A program made the position numbers and the translations under genes. From Dermatemys mawii (lineage: Eukaryota > Chordata > Testudines > Dermatemydidae): 64,000 bases of DNA. The stretch lies in the NCBI GenBank assembly GCA_007922305.1, contig ML677365.1, positions 14,963,028-15,027,027 on the forward strand, written 5' to 3'. Each line of letters starts with the position of its first letter. Within the stretch, counting starts at the first letter, position 1. Shown here one piece after another: positions 38,301 to 51,436 of the stretch. The notes beneath the pieces were generated by a model, which had not been told where the DNA came from, made no database searches, and saw nothing but the letters and a program-made list of their open reading frames with translations.

Positions 38301-40604
38301 AAACTAACAAGCTAGATGTCTGAAATGAAATGGGCAGTGTTTAGTTGTAATTTTACAATTAATTTCCACTGATGTTTTCAAATTAATAACTCTTACAATG
38401 ACCTCAGAAGTACCAGCGCTAATTAGGAATGGAGTTTCCACTTAATGCTATCAAAATACTTGAATGTTTTATGGGTACAATGGCTGAGACAGACATCTTG
38501 AGCCACTCTAATTTGTATAGAAAATGAAGAGACGCTGTAAGACTCTAAAAGAGCAGGGAAACTTTTCTTTCCATAACAGCTGTAGAGGGAATAATCCTGA
38601 ATCATTTTAGAAAATAAGAAGAAGAAGGATTTCCATAAAAGGTATTTATAAACAAGAATAAATTCAAGTGGTATAACAGAATGGAATGACTGAAATCAAG
38701 ACAATTTAAATAACTGATTTGATCTAAATATCTTAAAAATCAATCAAGGCTTTGCAAAACAATTGGAACTATTGCAACTGTGAATTAAAATTTATAGTGG
38801 AATTTCTTTAAAATATTTTTAGAGAAAAATTACTATGTAAAAATCTGAAATTCCACTAACAAAGGAAGCTAATTAAAGAAATAAGTACAAAACATCTACT
38901 TTATCAATTTAAGACTGTAAAATGGGAAGAAAATAAAGAACAAATCTCTCTCTCATACGTTTTCATTGCTTGTAGGCTATAAATCAAAAATTTCCCAACA
39001 AAATATTGAAAAAATGGTTTTTGTACATATCTTTTACCTTTATGGGTTTTTTTAAAAAAACACTAACCTAACCTCTGCAGTAGAGAGCTAAATAAAGAGA
39101 CAATATTAGATTTTATTAGAAAACTTCATTTTCATAAAATCTTGTGGTAAAATCTGTGAATATTTACAGATTTGATATTGTTTCCATCAAGAATCTTTTT
39201 TGCATATATTTTTAAACACTCAAGAAAGAGGGTTCTGCAAATTGCTCATCAACAGGTAAGTTGATGACATAAATGTAACCCACAGTAGTATCAAAGCTGA
39301 GCCAGATAATATGGCTGACGTCTACATGCTTAGAAATTAGGTGCTTGCTGGAAAACATTAGAAATGCATTTTATTTTCCAAACCACATTTGAAAAAGAGA
39401 ACAGATTTCCATCCAGCTTTTTGGCAATGTATTTACTTTCTGTCAGAAACTCATCTATCACTCTTTCTCTCCTTTACCCCAGCACTATCGATGCAAACAC
39501 ATTAAAGTTAAATAGTATTGCTTTTTTTAATTAAAGGATTTTCCTTAATTAATTCTAATTACCACATAACTACTGCATATACATTTTAAATAAAGTTCAT
39601 TACAACAAAAGGTATAGGAGATATATAATCTAACAACTAAGTATTATTGTTTTATTATTAAATGTTTGATATTTGAAAAAATGGGAACGAGGGGAGTACA
39701 GATAATAAAAAAATGACAGTGAATGGTGTATTATTGCATTTACAAAAGAAGACAAATTGTGTTGAAAGATTTTCAGCAAAATTATCAAATAATAGGGAGT
39801 TTTCTCAACTATTATACTCTTTATGTGTAATTTTGCTTTGTTTTGTGAAAGATCTGCATTTGGAAGTGATCACAAAACATGTGAATCTGGACCTTTAATC
39901 ATTAGCATATGGTATGAATGAGAAGCTTGAATCTTGAAAATGATGGGGGATTCCCTACTGATCTATTCCCTATGGGCCCAATTATCCCCTAGATGTGCTG
40001 AGTGCACTAAACTTCCAGTTACTTCATAGTCTCACAGAAGATCTTTGGCACCTTAAATGTCAGGCCTCTTCTCAGTTACCTTCAAAGAGTCTGTACTCTC
40101 CATGCTCCTGGTCACTATTGCTTTTCTACACTTGACAGATCATCAAATGGAGCAGTATGAAATATTTACATGAGCAACACATTGTTTTAATCTACCCATT
40201 CTAGGTCTGGGTCAATTTGTTAAATTGTAAGATCTTTGCATGTGGTTGAGCAACACCTAGTACAGTTCTGATTTAGAACTAGAATATACCCTGATCCCAT
40301 GTGATCATGCAAAACAGCAAGCCCCATTCCCCCAGTGCACACTACCTGGAACTTGGGACCAGGTGCTGGGGGAAGCACGGCACTGCATATCTGATATTTC
40401 TCTACAATAAGCAGATAGATAGAGGCAGGATACGAAGGAGAGAGAGTAGACAAAACTATGGTTCCCCTCCCACTACATGCCAGCAGATGCACTGACATGG
40501 TATGGTGGATCTTGTAAAGAAGTTCAATTCTGACAATATTATAATTAATAATAAAAAAAAATAATGAGAGACTCTCAATTGCTGCTCTCTTTTATGCTGG
40601 GTTT

Positions 40605-40705
40605 CAACTGGTGAATGTTATTTATGTTGTGCTAGGCGTTGTACATAAATGCAGGAAAACAAAATCCCCTGGCCCCAAGAACTTAAAATCTAAAAAGATG
40701 AAAAT
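40605..40705 (-). mobile_element. L2-like LINE 3' end fragment
   Basis: gttgtgctaggcgttgtaca and ccccaagaacttaaaatcta match the 3' end block seen at 17880-17965 with substitutions. A short, old fragment in minus orientation. Confidence 0.4.
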
Positions 40706-42964
40706 CAGAAAATGAATGCAATGGGGCACAAAATTGGTTAAGGTGATAATAGGTACATATCTTGTTATTTCTATTTATTTTAAACATTTTTAACATAACA
40801 TAAAATATATGCATTGATCATGCAGGAGAGTTGGGGACTGGAGAAATGACAGGAGGAGAGAAGATGGGTAAATAGGAACAAGGGACTGAGGAAAATTCCT
40901 GCTGCCCCTGAGAATTGGTTTCATCCCAAGAACTCCTTCCCTGCTTCCCCTTGCTTATTTGGCAGAGGAGGGAGATACTCCAGCACTGGTGCTCTTGGTT
41001 GGTCTCAGAGGGGAACGTCCCAATAAGAAAGGCTCTCTCAATAAATCAGTCTCCATATGACAACTAATTGTGAAGTAGATCTAAAGATTTTCCATGTTTG
41101 TTTTTGCTTTTTGTAGTAGTCATAATCACCACCAACAATTCTGTATTTAATAAATTCCAACATAAAGTGTTAAATACTAATTTTTTGGAACACAGGCTAA
41201 ACCCATCACAGAGTCTGAGTAACAAGATCATATCAATGTTGCTGATTCCAAAAATTCAAAAATCATGAGTCAGACCCCACTAAATGATGTGGTCTTCAAA
41301 AAATAAATGAATCACATTGTCTTCAGATTCCTTCCATCTTCAGGGGAAAGTCTCCCACTCTAAACTGTGTTATCAGACAGGTCAAAATTCAATCTTTAAT
41401 ATATGCACAAAAATATGGCCTTCCTGTTCACTGATTAGAAGGATCTCCACTTACCCTGTCTTATTCCCTAAAGGTGAAGGGAGCTGCCATTCTATCTCTG
41501 TTTATCCTTCTCCATATATGGGATAGGCAGCGGTTGTACTTACATGCTCATTCCCATCCTGTCCTTGCCAATTTATTGCCTACATACATTCTCCCTCATT
41601 TCTTCTGACATCTATAAAGGTTATGACATGCTGTCCAGCTTAGAGCACCCTGTAGCTTCAGTGCCACTGACAGGAATGGGAGATGGTGGCCATTTTCTTA
41701 AAGGGCAAAACTATATGAGCTGCAATGCAGACACCAGAAATTCATAAGAAATCTAAAGAACAAACAAACAAACAACCCCATCCTCCCACACACACTCAGA
41801 GGAAGGGGGAGGCATTGCCCCTTATTGGAGGCAGCACGATGATACAATAATGCTTATTTCAAAAGAGTGTTATTTTTGGTGATACGGTACATTTATCCTA
41901 TTTGTTGTATCTCATTAATTTGTTTAAAATAAATTAAACCCGACATTTATGCAATTTAAGTATATTCAAGATAAAATATTTTGAGAGCAAATAGTTAATT
42001 TGGTATCTCTGTTTTATATGGTAAAATAAAAATAGAGTAATTTTGTTAATTATGTTGCTTGCTAAATGCCAAGATTCACATGCGGAAATGTTTGTGTCCA
42101 AACTTTCAGGATGAGTTGCTTCTCCATGATCCCTTATTTGAATTTAGTTTTCTCTCCAAGTTAAAAAAGAAAGCTGTGTTCCAATACGAAGAGTTTCTAA
42201 ATGTGAGAAGAAAATTCTTCTTCATGAGGAACACTACAAAAAATGACACTAATTCCATGTGGTTGCAGCACAGACCTAAACAGAAGACTGTTTAAACCAA
42301 AGTGAGACCACAAATTAAAAGGCTGTGCGTCCTCACTCTCATAACACTGTAAAGACAGTGGTTCAGACAATGATTTATTTTCTTACATTCTATTAAAAAC
42401 AGTAGTAATAACTTGAAGCAGGGGGAAAGATGGAAAGAGGGGAAAGAAGCCATGTTGGGATTATTACAATACTGCTGCAGATAAATCTCCAGTAATCAAC
42501 AGTCTTTTTATATTTTTAAATGTTCTATAATGGACACTACATTACATATGTTGCAAATGATATTTATTATCCTTTTTTAAACAAAATGTGAGCGTTCAGT
42601 TTTATGGCTTTTGTTGTTTTCATTTGCTTTTTGACAGCTCCTGACTAACATTTGGATTCCCCAGTGACACACAGTTGTCATCTAACACACTCTCTCACAG
42701 GCTGTGGTCCTTCCAGATAGTGAGAAACCTGGTCAGGTAATGAAATCTAGTCTCTGGGCAGCAGGGCATTGAAGATGAACCAACATAATCATAAATGCCT
42801 TAATTTTATTCTTTTCTAGCTTCTACCCCTGCCCTAATTATATAAAGTCTGTACTATCTTCCTTTCCAACAAGAGTTTTGAAATGAGCTCCGCTCTGAAT
42901 TCTACTGGTCTAGCAGTTGCTACTGTTGAATGAAGACTGAGTATATCCTCGCCACAATGCTTCC

Positions 42965-43075
42965 AAATCTATGTCATGCATGGGGACATAGACTGAATTC
43001 TGGATTTGAATCCTGAACTCCCAATTAGAAATGCAGAACATTTACCACTGTGGCACAAAGCTAGCACCCTAAAAC
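42965..43075 (-). mobile_element. tRNA-derived SINE remnant (possible)
   Basis: On the minus strand a tRNA-like stretch is visible: GCCACAGTGGTAAATGTTCT resembles a box A region and GGATTCAAATCC resembles box B, about 35 bases apart. It is too degenerate to be a functional tRNA gene and fits a MIR-like SINE head. Confidence 0.35.
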
Positions 43076-43208
43076 TTTTGATGTTAAAATTACTTCATTT
43101 ATTTTGATAGAGTGAAATTTGCTATGGCTTGCCTCAACAGTTCAAAACGTGTTTTTTTAAAAAAGCAGGATTGCAATCTCATATGCTATAATCTCGCAAA
43201 GTGTCCTT

Positions 43209-43370
43209 ATTAACATACGGATGGCCATAGTGGGTCAGACCAAAGGTCCATCTAGCCCAGTATCCTGTCTTCCAACAGTGGCCAATGCCAGCTGCCCAAG
43301 AGGAAATGAACAGAACAGGCAGTCAAAGTGATTCATCCCCTGTCGCCCATTGTTTCCTTTATGAAAACTA
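43209..43370 (-). mobile_element. CR1 LINE 3' end fragment
   Basis: The + strand tagtgggtcagaccaaaggt followed by ccatctagcccagtatcctg is the reverse complement of the CR1 3' terminus, as at 8640. Only about 160 bases of 3' UTR remain. Confidence 0.8.
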
Positions 43371-43811
43371 TGACCCAAAAGAGGTTTAAAAATTGTTGTT
43401 AATAATATAATTGTATAATTAAGAGAGAAAAGATATACCTTTCACCTATGTTGTGAAATAAGATGGCGAGTGAATGAAGAAGATATGGGAAAACTGCTGG
43501 AGACTGCAGATGTTGCTGAGGAGAACATTACTGCACTGAGAAGTGTGACGCTGTGTATAAGATCAATGATTTGCTCAGTCAGATAGATAGAGGATGTTTG
43601 TGATCCAACACTTCTTTTCATCCTACCCACTTTTACCTCAACTTCCCTTAGTCTGTTGTGTTGTATCTGGCAAGCCTTTTTAATGATTTCCTTGTTAGAA
43701 AAAATATATTTTAAAAAAAATCTAAAAACTTAACAGCACAAAACAAAAGACAATATTTTGGATTGTACAACCGAGAGAACCAAATATACGTTGCCAAAAG
43801 CGAGTCTAATG

Positions 43812-44035
43812 CAGTGCTTTTCAACCAGTGGTTTGCAAACCTCTGGGGGTCTGCAGACTATGTCTAAGGGATACATGAAAGATTCCCATTAACACAGAAC
43901 ACTGGTTTTCAACCTGTGGTCTGCGGACCCTTGCAGATCTGCAGATTATGTCTAAGATTTCCAAAGCAGTCTGCACTCCCATTCAAAATTTTTCAGGGAT
44001 CCAAAAATGAAAAGAGACCATTGGTCTAGTGCATT
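43812..44035. mobile_element. hAT-like (Charlie-type) MITE remnants
   Basis: Two adjacent partial units, cagtgcttttcaaccagtgg... and actggttttcaacctgtggt..., share ctgcagactatgtctaag / ctgcagattatgtctaag and resemble turtle Charlie-type MITEs whose ends are CAGTGGTTCTCAACC. The second terminal repeat is not clear. Confidence 0.5.
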
Positions 44036-44152
44036 ATAAACAGCCAACTTAAGAGAAAGCTTCAGGATCCCTAATAATCAGATTCAACTAGTGACTACCA
44101 GTTCTGGAAATGTAGGGGTGTACTGAACCCACAGACACAGGAGCACTGGACA

Positions 44153-44221
44153 AGATTCTCAGCTAGTATAAATTAGTGTAGTTCACTGACTTGTGCCAAT
44201 TTATACCAGCTGAAAATCTGG
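44153..44221. repeat. Foldback (inverted) repeat
   Basis: agattctcagctagtataaa (44153 onward) and the reverse complement of the right arm, ccagattttcagctggtata (ending at 44221), form a hairpin with arms of about 30 bp around gttcactgac. It matches a widespread old amniote/turtle foldback repeat from memory. Confidence 0.55.
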
Positions 44222-45629
44222 CCCATTTAGTCTTTAATGTCTGTGCAGGGAGTGCCACATGCCCACTGTAACAGACAGCAGTGGAGATTACATTATTGAA
44301 ACTAGATCTTGCAGGTTCAAATTGATGCTAGAGGAATGTTTTAAAATAATTTTTAGATTCCAGATAGGAACAGAGGAAGAGAAGGACAGTAGGATGTAGT
44401 TTTGGTTTTGCTCCTCACAAAGCAGAAATTAATTTAGTGGGGGTGGGGAGGAATTGAGAGAGCGGAGGAACCACAGAAACAGAAGCCAGTACATTTGTGA
44501 GCAGAGTGGGAACTGGTTCAGACTTCCTCATTGAAAGCAGTCACTGGCAACAGGACACAAAGAACTTTCACAGAAGGGATCCTAACATGATAATAGTCAC
44601 AGCCCATTTAATATAAGGAATAAGCTACTAGTGACAAACATATGAGCAAATACAATAATTCAAATATTTTCAAATGGAAATTTGACATGTATTTGGAGAA
44701 AAAAGACTTTGTCTTATAATTTCTAGATGAACAGAAGAGACAAGGAGCTGGAGAAATTTCATGGTCTCCTGCCATCCTAAAAATTCCTACACTTGACAAA
44801 GTAAAATTGCTGTCATTTTCTAGGCAGTAAATGTTTTACTGCTGGGAAAGGATTTTGATGTTTGTAACTTCTATTGAAGTGCACTATGAAGTACTTTTCA
44901 AACAGAAATATTGCCACATCTGAGAAACAGACCAACAGGAAGTATAAGACACGTGTTCATCTGTATTTCTGTGACTTTTCTCACTTGGTATTATTTGCAA
45001 CCGTACTTTCATGTCTGGCATCAGTGCCAACTCTACTAAACGTCATACATTATTTTTTATCCCATTGATTACATATGTTTGCCAGTTTTGCTGCATACAT
45101 ATGATTAGTGAGGTTTGTACATACTCAATGACACAATCCAGAGCATGACATTTTTGCAGAAAATGTGTTTACTGTAAAATGTCTCTTTAGAAGTTTGCTC
45201 TCCTTTAGCTTTGATCCACATGACATCAATAGTCCTGCATTTTGAATGTGTTTTTACCATTTACATTGCACGTATCTATCACTTTCACAGTACACTGTTA
45301 CTAAGAGCTATGCTAGTCACAAACAGTTCCTTTCCTTCTTAGGTGATCTGAGTTTTCGCTACATAAAACCAAGTCTCTTAAAATGCTTTCATCTGTGATC
45401 TTTACTTTCATAATGAATTGACATTAAATTCTGTTATATATCAACAGTTCACAGAAATACCTGATATGTCTGAATGGACTGGAAAGCCCGCAAGTGAAGA
45501 AAATAAATAAAACCTGGTTTTGAATATCAAAAGTACTTTTACAGGCTGCATGGACCAAATTTTATTGATCAATTACCGTCCCCTATAAATGAAATATTTG
45601 TGACTTTAGATATAAGAAAAAATACTTAC

Positions 45630-45747
45630 TGGTAAATATCTTTTCTGAGAACAGCTCTGCTAAGAGGGTTGTCAGCCTGGGGAGCCATAGAGACAGAACC
45701 AATCTTGAGAATCAAAGTGTCTTCTCTTATTGCCTGATCAGCTTCAG
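45630..45747 (-). CDS. VPS13B: VPS13B coding exon (probable exon 30)
   Basis: This 118-nt exon has acceptor ttttctctctccttag and donor TACCA|GTAAGT (minus strand). With one base from exon 29 it reads AEADQAIREDTLILKIGSV, then SMAPQADNPLSRAVLRKDIY, and ends with CA of a Gln codon that the next exon completes. The segment matches the VPS13B stretch preceding RALNLGILRDPG. The following intron is 33,077 bp and contains the two microRNA hairpins on the opposite strand. Confidence 0.93.
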
Positions 45748-48700
45748 CTAAGGAGAGAGAAAACATGCATCTGTTTTATAAGTGAGGGTGTGCACAGAGG
45801 TACATGGCAGACATATATAAAAGATTCTTTATTAAGGATCTCTGAATCAGGCTATGTATTAAGGATTCAATCCATCAAAAAATTATGCACAAGAGTTACT
45901 ACTTGCGCAAATAATGCCACTGCAATCAACAGCACTACTATGAGGATATACAACAGAGAAGGCTGTTACATAGTGCCCAATTTCCCCATAAAGTTCTGTC
46001 TTGCACTTAAATCATAATCTGTGACCTCTTGCTCTGCCTTAAACTATCTTACTTTAAAAATATCTTTTCAAAGGGATCTTGATTCAAACAAATTTTCGTA
46101 TTCTACAGGTGCTTCCCCATGAACACCCTACTGAAGTATTTGCGTATCTAAACATTGATATATTACTCAGCCTTATGTTGTGAGCCCCTTTGGAAAGTAT
46201 GAATCAAATAATGCAAGATTTTACAATCTCACCACACAACAGCATATCTTTCACCAGTTATTCCTGGAGCATACCTTACTGATTGCAACAAACATGATGA
46301 ACATAAAGATAGCAAGATTGGGCTGAGTGGTGTGCAATATATATTCAGCACAGTATATAATACCCTACATGGTGAAAAAAATGAAAAGATGTGGTATGTA
46401 TCTGTGAAGAAAAGTCTCTTTTGTGACATTCTCAACTGCTATAATGAAAAACCTCTGCTTTTTACTTTGTCTAAATTAGGTTTTATATTTTAGCCAGATG
46501 AAGAAAATGTTTACTTTAAATGAATGCTGAATCAGATATAAAACCAGAGCTACGCTGAGAAAAAAAATTAGATTCTATTGCTCATAGTCCACTGAAGTTC
46601 CATTGTTGTCTTGCATCACCACTGGGAAAAAAATATTGTTCTATATCAACAGCCATAAAGACTTGCATTAGGTATTTTGTAACACTCCTAGTTTGAAGGA
46701 TTTTATGGCAATTGGGAAGGTGTCAGTAATATATTAAGTATATGACCGAGCATGCTCATGGAGTTTCCCACTCCATCTTCAGTATTATACATATTACACA
46801 TATCAACCCATTTAATATGTAAGTACTTAAACCCAGCCCATTTTACCATCTGTGGCCACCCAGTAAGATATTTCAGATATCTTGTTCTGAACATAAATGT
46901 TCAGCCACAGAAGAGAGTTCAAGTACTTTACTAAATAATGCATTACTTGATGTGGAAACAACTAGTCAGCCCATAGCCTTTTTCTTTTTTTTTTTTTTTT
47001 AATGGCTTCTACAGACCTATTTATTTCTTGGTGAATCAGACAGCCACATTCTGAGGCCATGCTTTGTAGTCTGGACACATAATTTTTGTGAACAGATCTC
47101 AGGGATCATAGAATTTTGGGTAATACAGAAAAAAAGATATAATGTAAGATACAGAAAAGTAAACCACTGAGTTATAGCACAAATGATTTACTTGAAGGAA
47201 ACCCGTCTACCCAAAAATCAGAGCCCAGCTCCTTCAGTCCTTAATCTGAGCAAAATGATGCTTAGTTGTTTTGGTTGCAAGCACTGAAGGGGGAATTTTT
47301 AAATGCCTGCAAAAAACTTTTTGTGCCAATAATTTTTAACCAAAAACCAAATAGTTTCGATTTTTTTTTATAAAGCCTAAATATTAAACTACCTCCTGCT
47401 GGTGTTTAATTAACATAAAGTGCTTTAAAATGTCTGTGGGGGAAAGAAGGAAGGATATTAAATGTGTTTTAAATATTATTTTAAAGGCTTTGGGTGGCAG
47501 ATCCCCACGCTAAGTATTGCATTTGCTTTCTTTCTCACCCAAATCCTTTTTATGCTAAGGATTTTAGAATACTGAACAAAAGTGGTTCTGGGTCTCTTGT
47601 TTCCAGTATTTGTCACTTTGATCATTTATTACAGTGCAATAAATAGAACCCTACTCATTAGTCTCAATATTACTTGAGTCACCACCACACTTATGCTGTA
47701 AAACATGACATTATTTGTGAGCAAGAGTAAGTAAAAAAAAGTAGCACTTGAGAAAGGTCGCCTTTCTTCTTTTTTAAACAAGGGTTTGGATTTTGGTAAA
47801 AGAAACAAAAAAGGGTGTAAATGTATTCAGTACTATTAGTACATCCAACACTTGCAGCCTATCCTACCACAAAATGTAACAAAGAGTAATGCAATGTCAC
47901 ATGGTTTACCAAATTAACTCTTTAACATATATAGAGAGTACTATATTAATCAATATTTTGATGCGTCTGTGTTGAGAGTAGAGGTAATTTATGTCCTGAT
48001 TTACTGATGGAGAATACACCTCTTAACTTGTATTCTGCCATACATACTCTCCTAAACTGTTCAGGGGAAATCTTCTATGGGGAAACTATAATGAGTAAAA
48101 CCATGGTTGCCTGTTTATGTATTTCTAAAGATTTAAGAATGTATATATTACACAACGAATGCATCCCGGGATAAATTTATTATAGATATATATGTCATAA
48201 GGCTCACTTGACTAATACATGGGAAAACTAACCTTTTGTACTTCTGTATCCTTCATATGATGGTTTTTTAAAATAATTAGTTTCTTTCTTTACATGGGCT
48301 GTTAGATGCATTAAACTATATTTCAAAATGAGTACATAAAAACTCATTTTGCTCTTTTGTTAAATTAGATGACTATAAACGTACTGCAAAAGTAGAAAAC
48401 AGAAGTTACAGTACATAAAGTAAGGTACCCTACTGCAATTGTTATGTTTTAGGATTCTTTAAACAGATATTTTAGAAGTAATTCTTAAATGTTTATGTAA
48501 TCCCACTGTTACACAGCTTCAACAGCTAAATTCTTTGTTTAGCAACCTGCTTGCACTTGGTGAAGCTTTTCATGCTTTTTGGTATTTTATGTTAAAAAAA
48601 AGATTTAATCCTCAAGAATAATGGCACAATTAAATAAAACTTTTGTATATAATTTATGTAGGCTCCAGAATGCAGAGTCATACACATTCATATTAACTTC

Positions 48701-50402
48701 ATTAATGTAAGTAGTTCTGTTGAATTTAGTGGGACTACTATGAGTGTTAAGCTGTGCCATGTTTTCAGGATCAGGGCTCTAAACAGCAAGAATTTATAAT
48801 ACAGCATATAATATCAACATTCATTTTTGTCATACCTTTAACTTTCCTGGTATTAAAGAGATTGTCTTGTACAATGTTTGTTTCAGTGTAATTATATCCT
48901 TAGATATAGAGGAGTGAGAAAAAAATTATGATCAACATGACAAGTGCAACATTACAGCATGTCATCTTTGGGGATCACCAAGTCCAGCATAAGACTTGCT
49001 AGAAAACACCTCTGATCTGGTTGGTCTACTGAAATAACTATCAAAGAAACATATGACACATTGAACATTTTGTGCTGAAGAAAAGAAAAGTTACATTTAA
49101 TTTTTAAAAAGAAAATAGGCATTAGTGGTTACACAGGTCTGTGACTAATAGATGTCCTAACTGTTGGCAAAGGAAAAATCAAACATATTTTAAAATAGTT
49201 AACTTATGAAACATTTAGAGAAAATATGCCCAGTATAGTACCATGTAGCATATTAATTTAAGAAGTCATACTGAAATAGAAACTTTTTTGGTATACTTGT
49301 AATGACCTGAAAATACTCTATGAACACCTCTTGCAGATGGACTATATACTACAGAGGCCTTCAAAAGCAGTTAAAATCCTAACATTTAAAGGGCCACTGT
49401 TAATTTAAAAATAACAGCTGGTCATATTCAAACCCTGGCCTTTGTTACAGTCTGTAGACTTCATGAGCAAGGAGACCTCAATGTCCTCATTCAGAAGTAT
49501 ATGCGTTTAGAAATGGTTGGGATGAAAGAAGAAAGAGATGAAAAGGGTCTGGCACTGGACTTCACATTTGCAGAAAACTCCAGAACTTCTGGTTTTGGGG
49601 GTTATTTTGTTCTGTTTTTATTTCAATGAAGTTTTACATTTTTCTGCCATTCTTTATACATGCCCGTGTATTTACCACCTTCATTCAAGCTTACCCAGAG
49701 CAGTTCTGCTATTTGTAATTGCTTAAAAACGTGGATAGCACAGGGTCAGTCTTTCTTTCAGCCAAAGCATTTTTTTATAAATGTAATTTTAATGAAGTGC
49801 AAAGCTACAAATGTTGCAAAAACATATTCTTTAAAAAATTTCCTTGACAGCATGCCTCAGACTCCCGTCCCAGCAGAACGATAACTCTTCCTTGCCAACA
49901 AAGCCATTCTAATTTTATCTGACTATATTTCTGCCATTCCCAGCTGGAAAACTGTAGAGGATGCTGGCAAAAAAAAAAAAAATCCAACTAAACTCTCTCT
50001 GTCTGCACTTCCTGTTGTTAGGTTATGTGAAAATTTAAACTCTACCCTCATGGGTTTAGATTGTGTTTTATAGCAGATAATGGTAACAAACCATACCTAT
50101 ATGACTTATGTAAATATAGTATTATATTAGTAATACATTTTATTCCTTTCTCAGAAGGGTAAATGACAGTGGGAGTACTGCACTTTTAACTGTATAGTCT
50201 CTAGCTGCCCATAGCTGTACTTTTGACGTTAATGTCTTTCTAGGTAGATGGAAGAATTAAAAGCATGAGTATAAATGCAATAAATATATTTTGTGGTGGG
50301 CATCAAGCCACTTACTGCAGAGACTTAGAGTAGTGGTTTAACTGAGCACAAAGCTTCTGCACCCTCCATCTTTCTAAGTATCCATCTATTTCCCCAGATG
50401 TC

Positions 50403-50914
50403 TGAGGACTTGCTTAACACGAACATTTAGTTTATAGCAAGCTGAGATGTGAATCTACTTCACATTAGTCTGCCACAGACTAAGTGTGGACCCTGCTCAT
50501 GTACATTAACAAGTTGTTAATGATTTCTGATCTAATCCTCTTTGAATTAGGACTACATTAAGGCACATTAATAAACTGTTAATGCTATCAGCAGGGTTCA
50601 CACAGACAGTTAATCTGCAAAAGGCTAATTCTGGGATAGATTCACACTCTAGTTTGCTATGAACTGAATGTTCGTGTAGGTCAGTGGTTCTCAAACTTCT
50701 GTACTGGTGACCCCTTTCACACAGTAAGCCTCTGAGTGCGACTCCGCCTTATAAATTAAAAACACTTTTCATATACTTAACACCATAACTGCTGAAGGCA
50801 AAGCGGAGTTTAGGGTGGAGACTGACAGCTCGTGACCCACCATGTAATAACCTCGCGACCCCTTGAAGGGTTCCGACCCCCAGTTTGAAAACCTCTGGTG
50901 TAGGTAAGCCCTGA
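50403..50914. mobile_element. Long foldback MITE interrupted by a hAT element
   Basis: The two ends are inverted repeats: left gaggacttgcttaacacgaa..., right (reverse complement) cagggcttacctacacgaac.... The similarity continues inward for about 100 bp through ACGAACATT, AGTT-ATAGCAA, GTGTGAATCTA/GATGTGAATCTA and ACCCTGCT. The right arm is split by the hAT insertion at 50682-50897. Without the insert the element is about 290 bp. Non-coding. Confidence 0.7.
50682..50897. mobile_element. hAT/Charlie-type MITE with perfect 8-bp TSD
   Basis: The ends are CAGTGGTTCTCAAACTTC and (reverse complement of the right end) CAGAGGTTTTCAAACTGG. The 8-bp duplication GTGTAGGT is present on both sides without mismatch (50674-50681 and 50898-50905). 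Length is 216 bp, with no transposase. It is inserted in the right arm of the foldback MITE. Confidence 0.9.
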
Positions 50915-51436
50915 AGGTTTTCAGTAGGTCCCTACCATAAAGTCCTGGATCCATCTGACCTAGGTGGATACTTGTACCAGCATGGACACCTGCTGGCCTC
51001 AAAGGGGGTCAGTGCTGGCACAAGAGTCAGCTCTTGCAAATCTAATTGCAGATTCAGGGCTTAAGTTCTCTCCAAGCAGCTCTTGACCAACTTCTTTAAC
51101 AACAACATTCACAGCCCAAATGCTATGGACTGACAAAGGTAGATGTCCAAAGTAATTATTTCTATAACTCTTAAGCAATCTAGCACGTATGATATTAATT
51201 ACATTTTCCATCTCTGTGCCTTAAAGTATGAATATGCTATTATCACAAGCAGCAGTGAGATAATTGAGATAGAACCTTTTGGTCAAAAGGCCTAGATTTC
51301 CCTATAATTCACCTGTCCAGAGAGCAAAGAAACTTGCTTAAGAGAACTGTTTCATTTTGTGGTGTTTAACCCTCACAAAGAACGTGGAGGAAGTAAATGT
51401 TTCACATAATGAATATATTCATACAGCATGTAATAC

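Larger units (their letters stand above)
12553..45629 (-). other. VPS13B intron of 33,077 bp
   Basis: This complete intron runs from the exon 30 donor (45629) to the exon 31 acceptor (12553). Apart from the microRNA pair and the mobile elements listed separately, it is AT-rich with no VPS13B-compatible exon. Several short self-complementary relics containing phrases such as ttgaagtcagtgggagg or gttaggtgcccaactc (near 12740, 13030, 28380, 33310 and 34760) look like old amniote or turtle foldback repeats. Stretches 13100-15340, 16140-17850, 20240-21540, 21850-23090, 25120-26270, 26500-28750, 31570-34820, 35340-42960 and 44225-45629 hold nothing I can name. T- or A-rich runs occur at about 37612-37636. 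Confidence 0.85.
45748..51436 (-). other. VPS13B intron between exons 29 and 30
   Basis: A 5,689-bp intron. It contains the nested transposon pair at 50403-50914, a T-run at 46986-47001 and an A-run near 49970. The 48660-48780 stretch has an old foldback-type repeat (gaatttagtgggactacta). The remainder is AT-rich sequence with no recognised feature. Confidence 0.85.
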
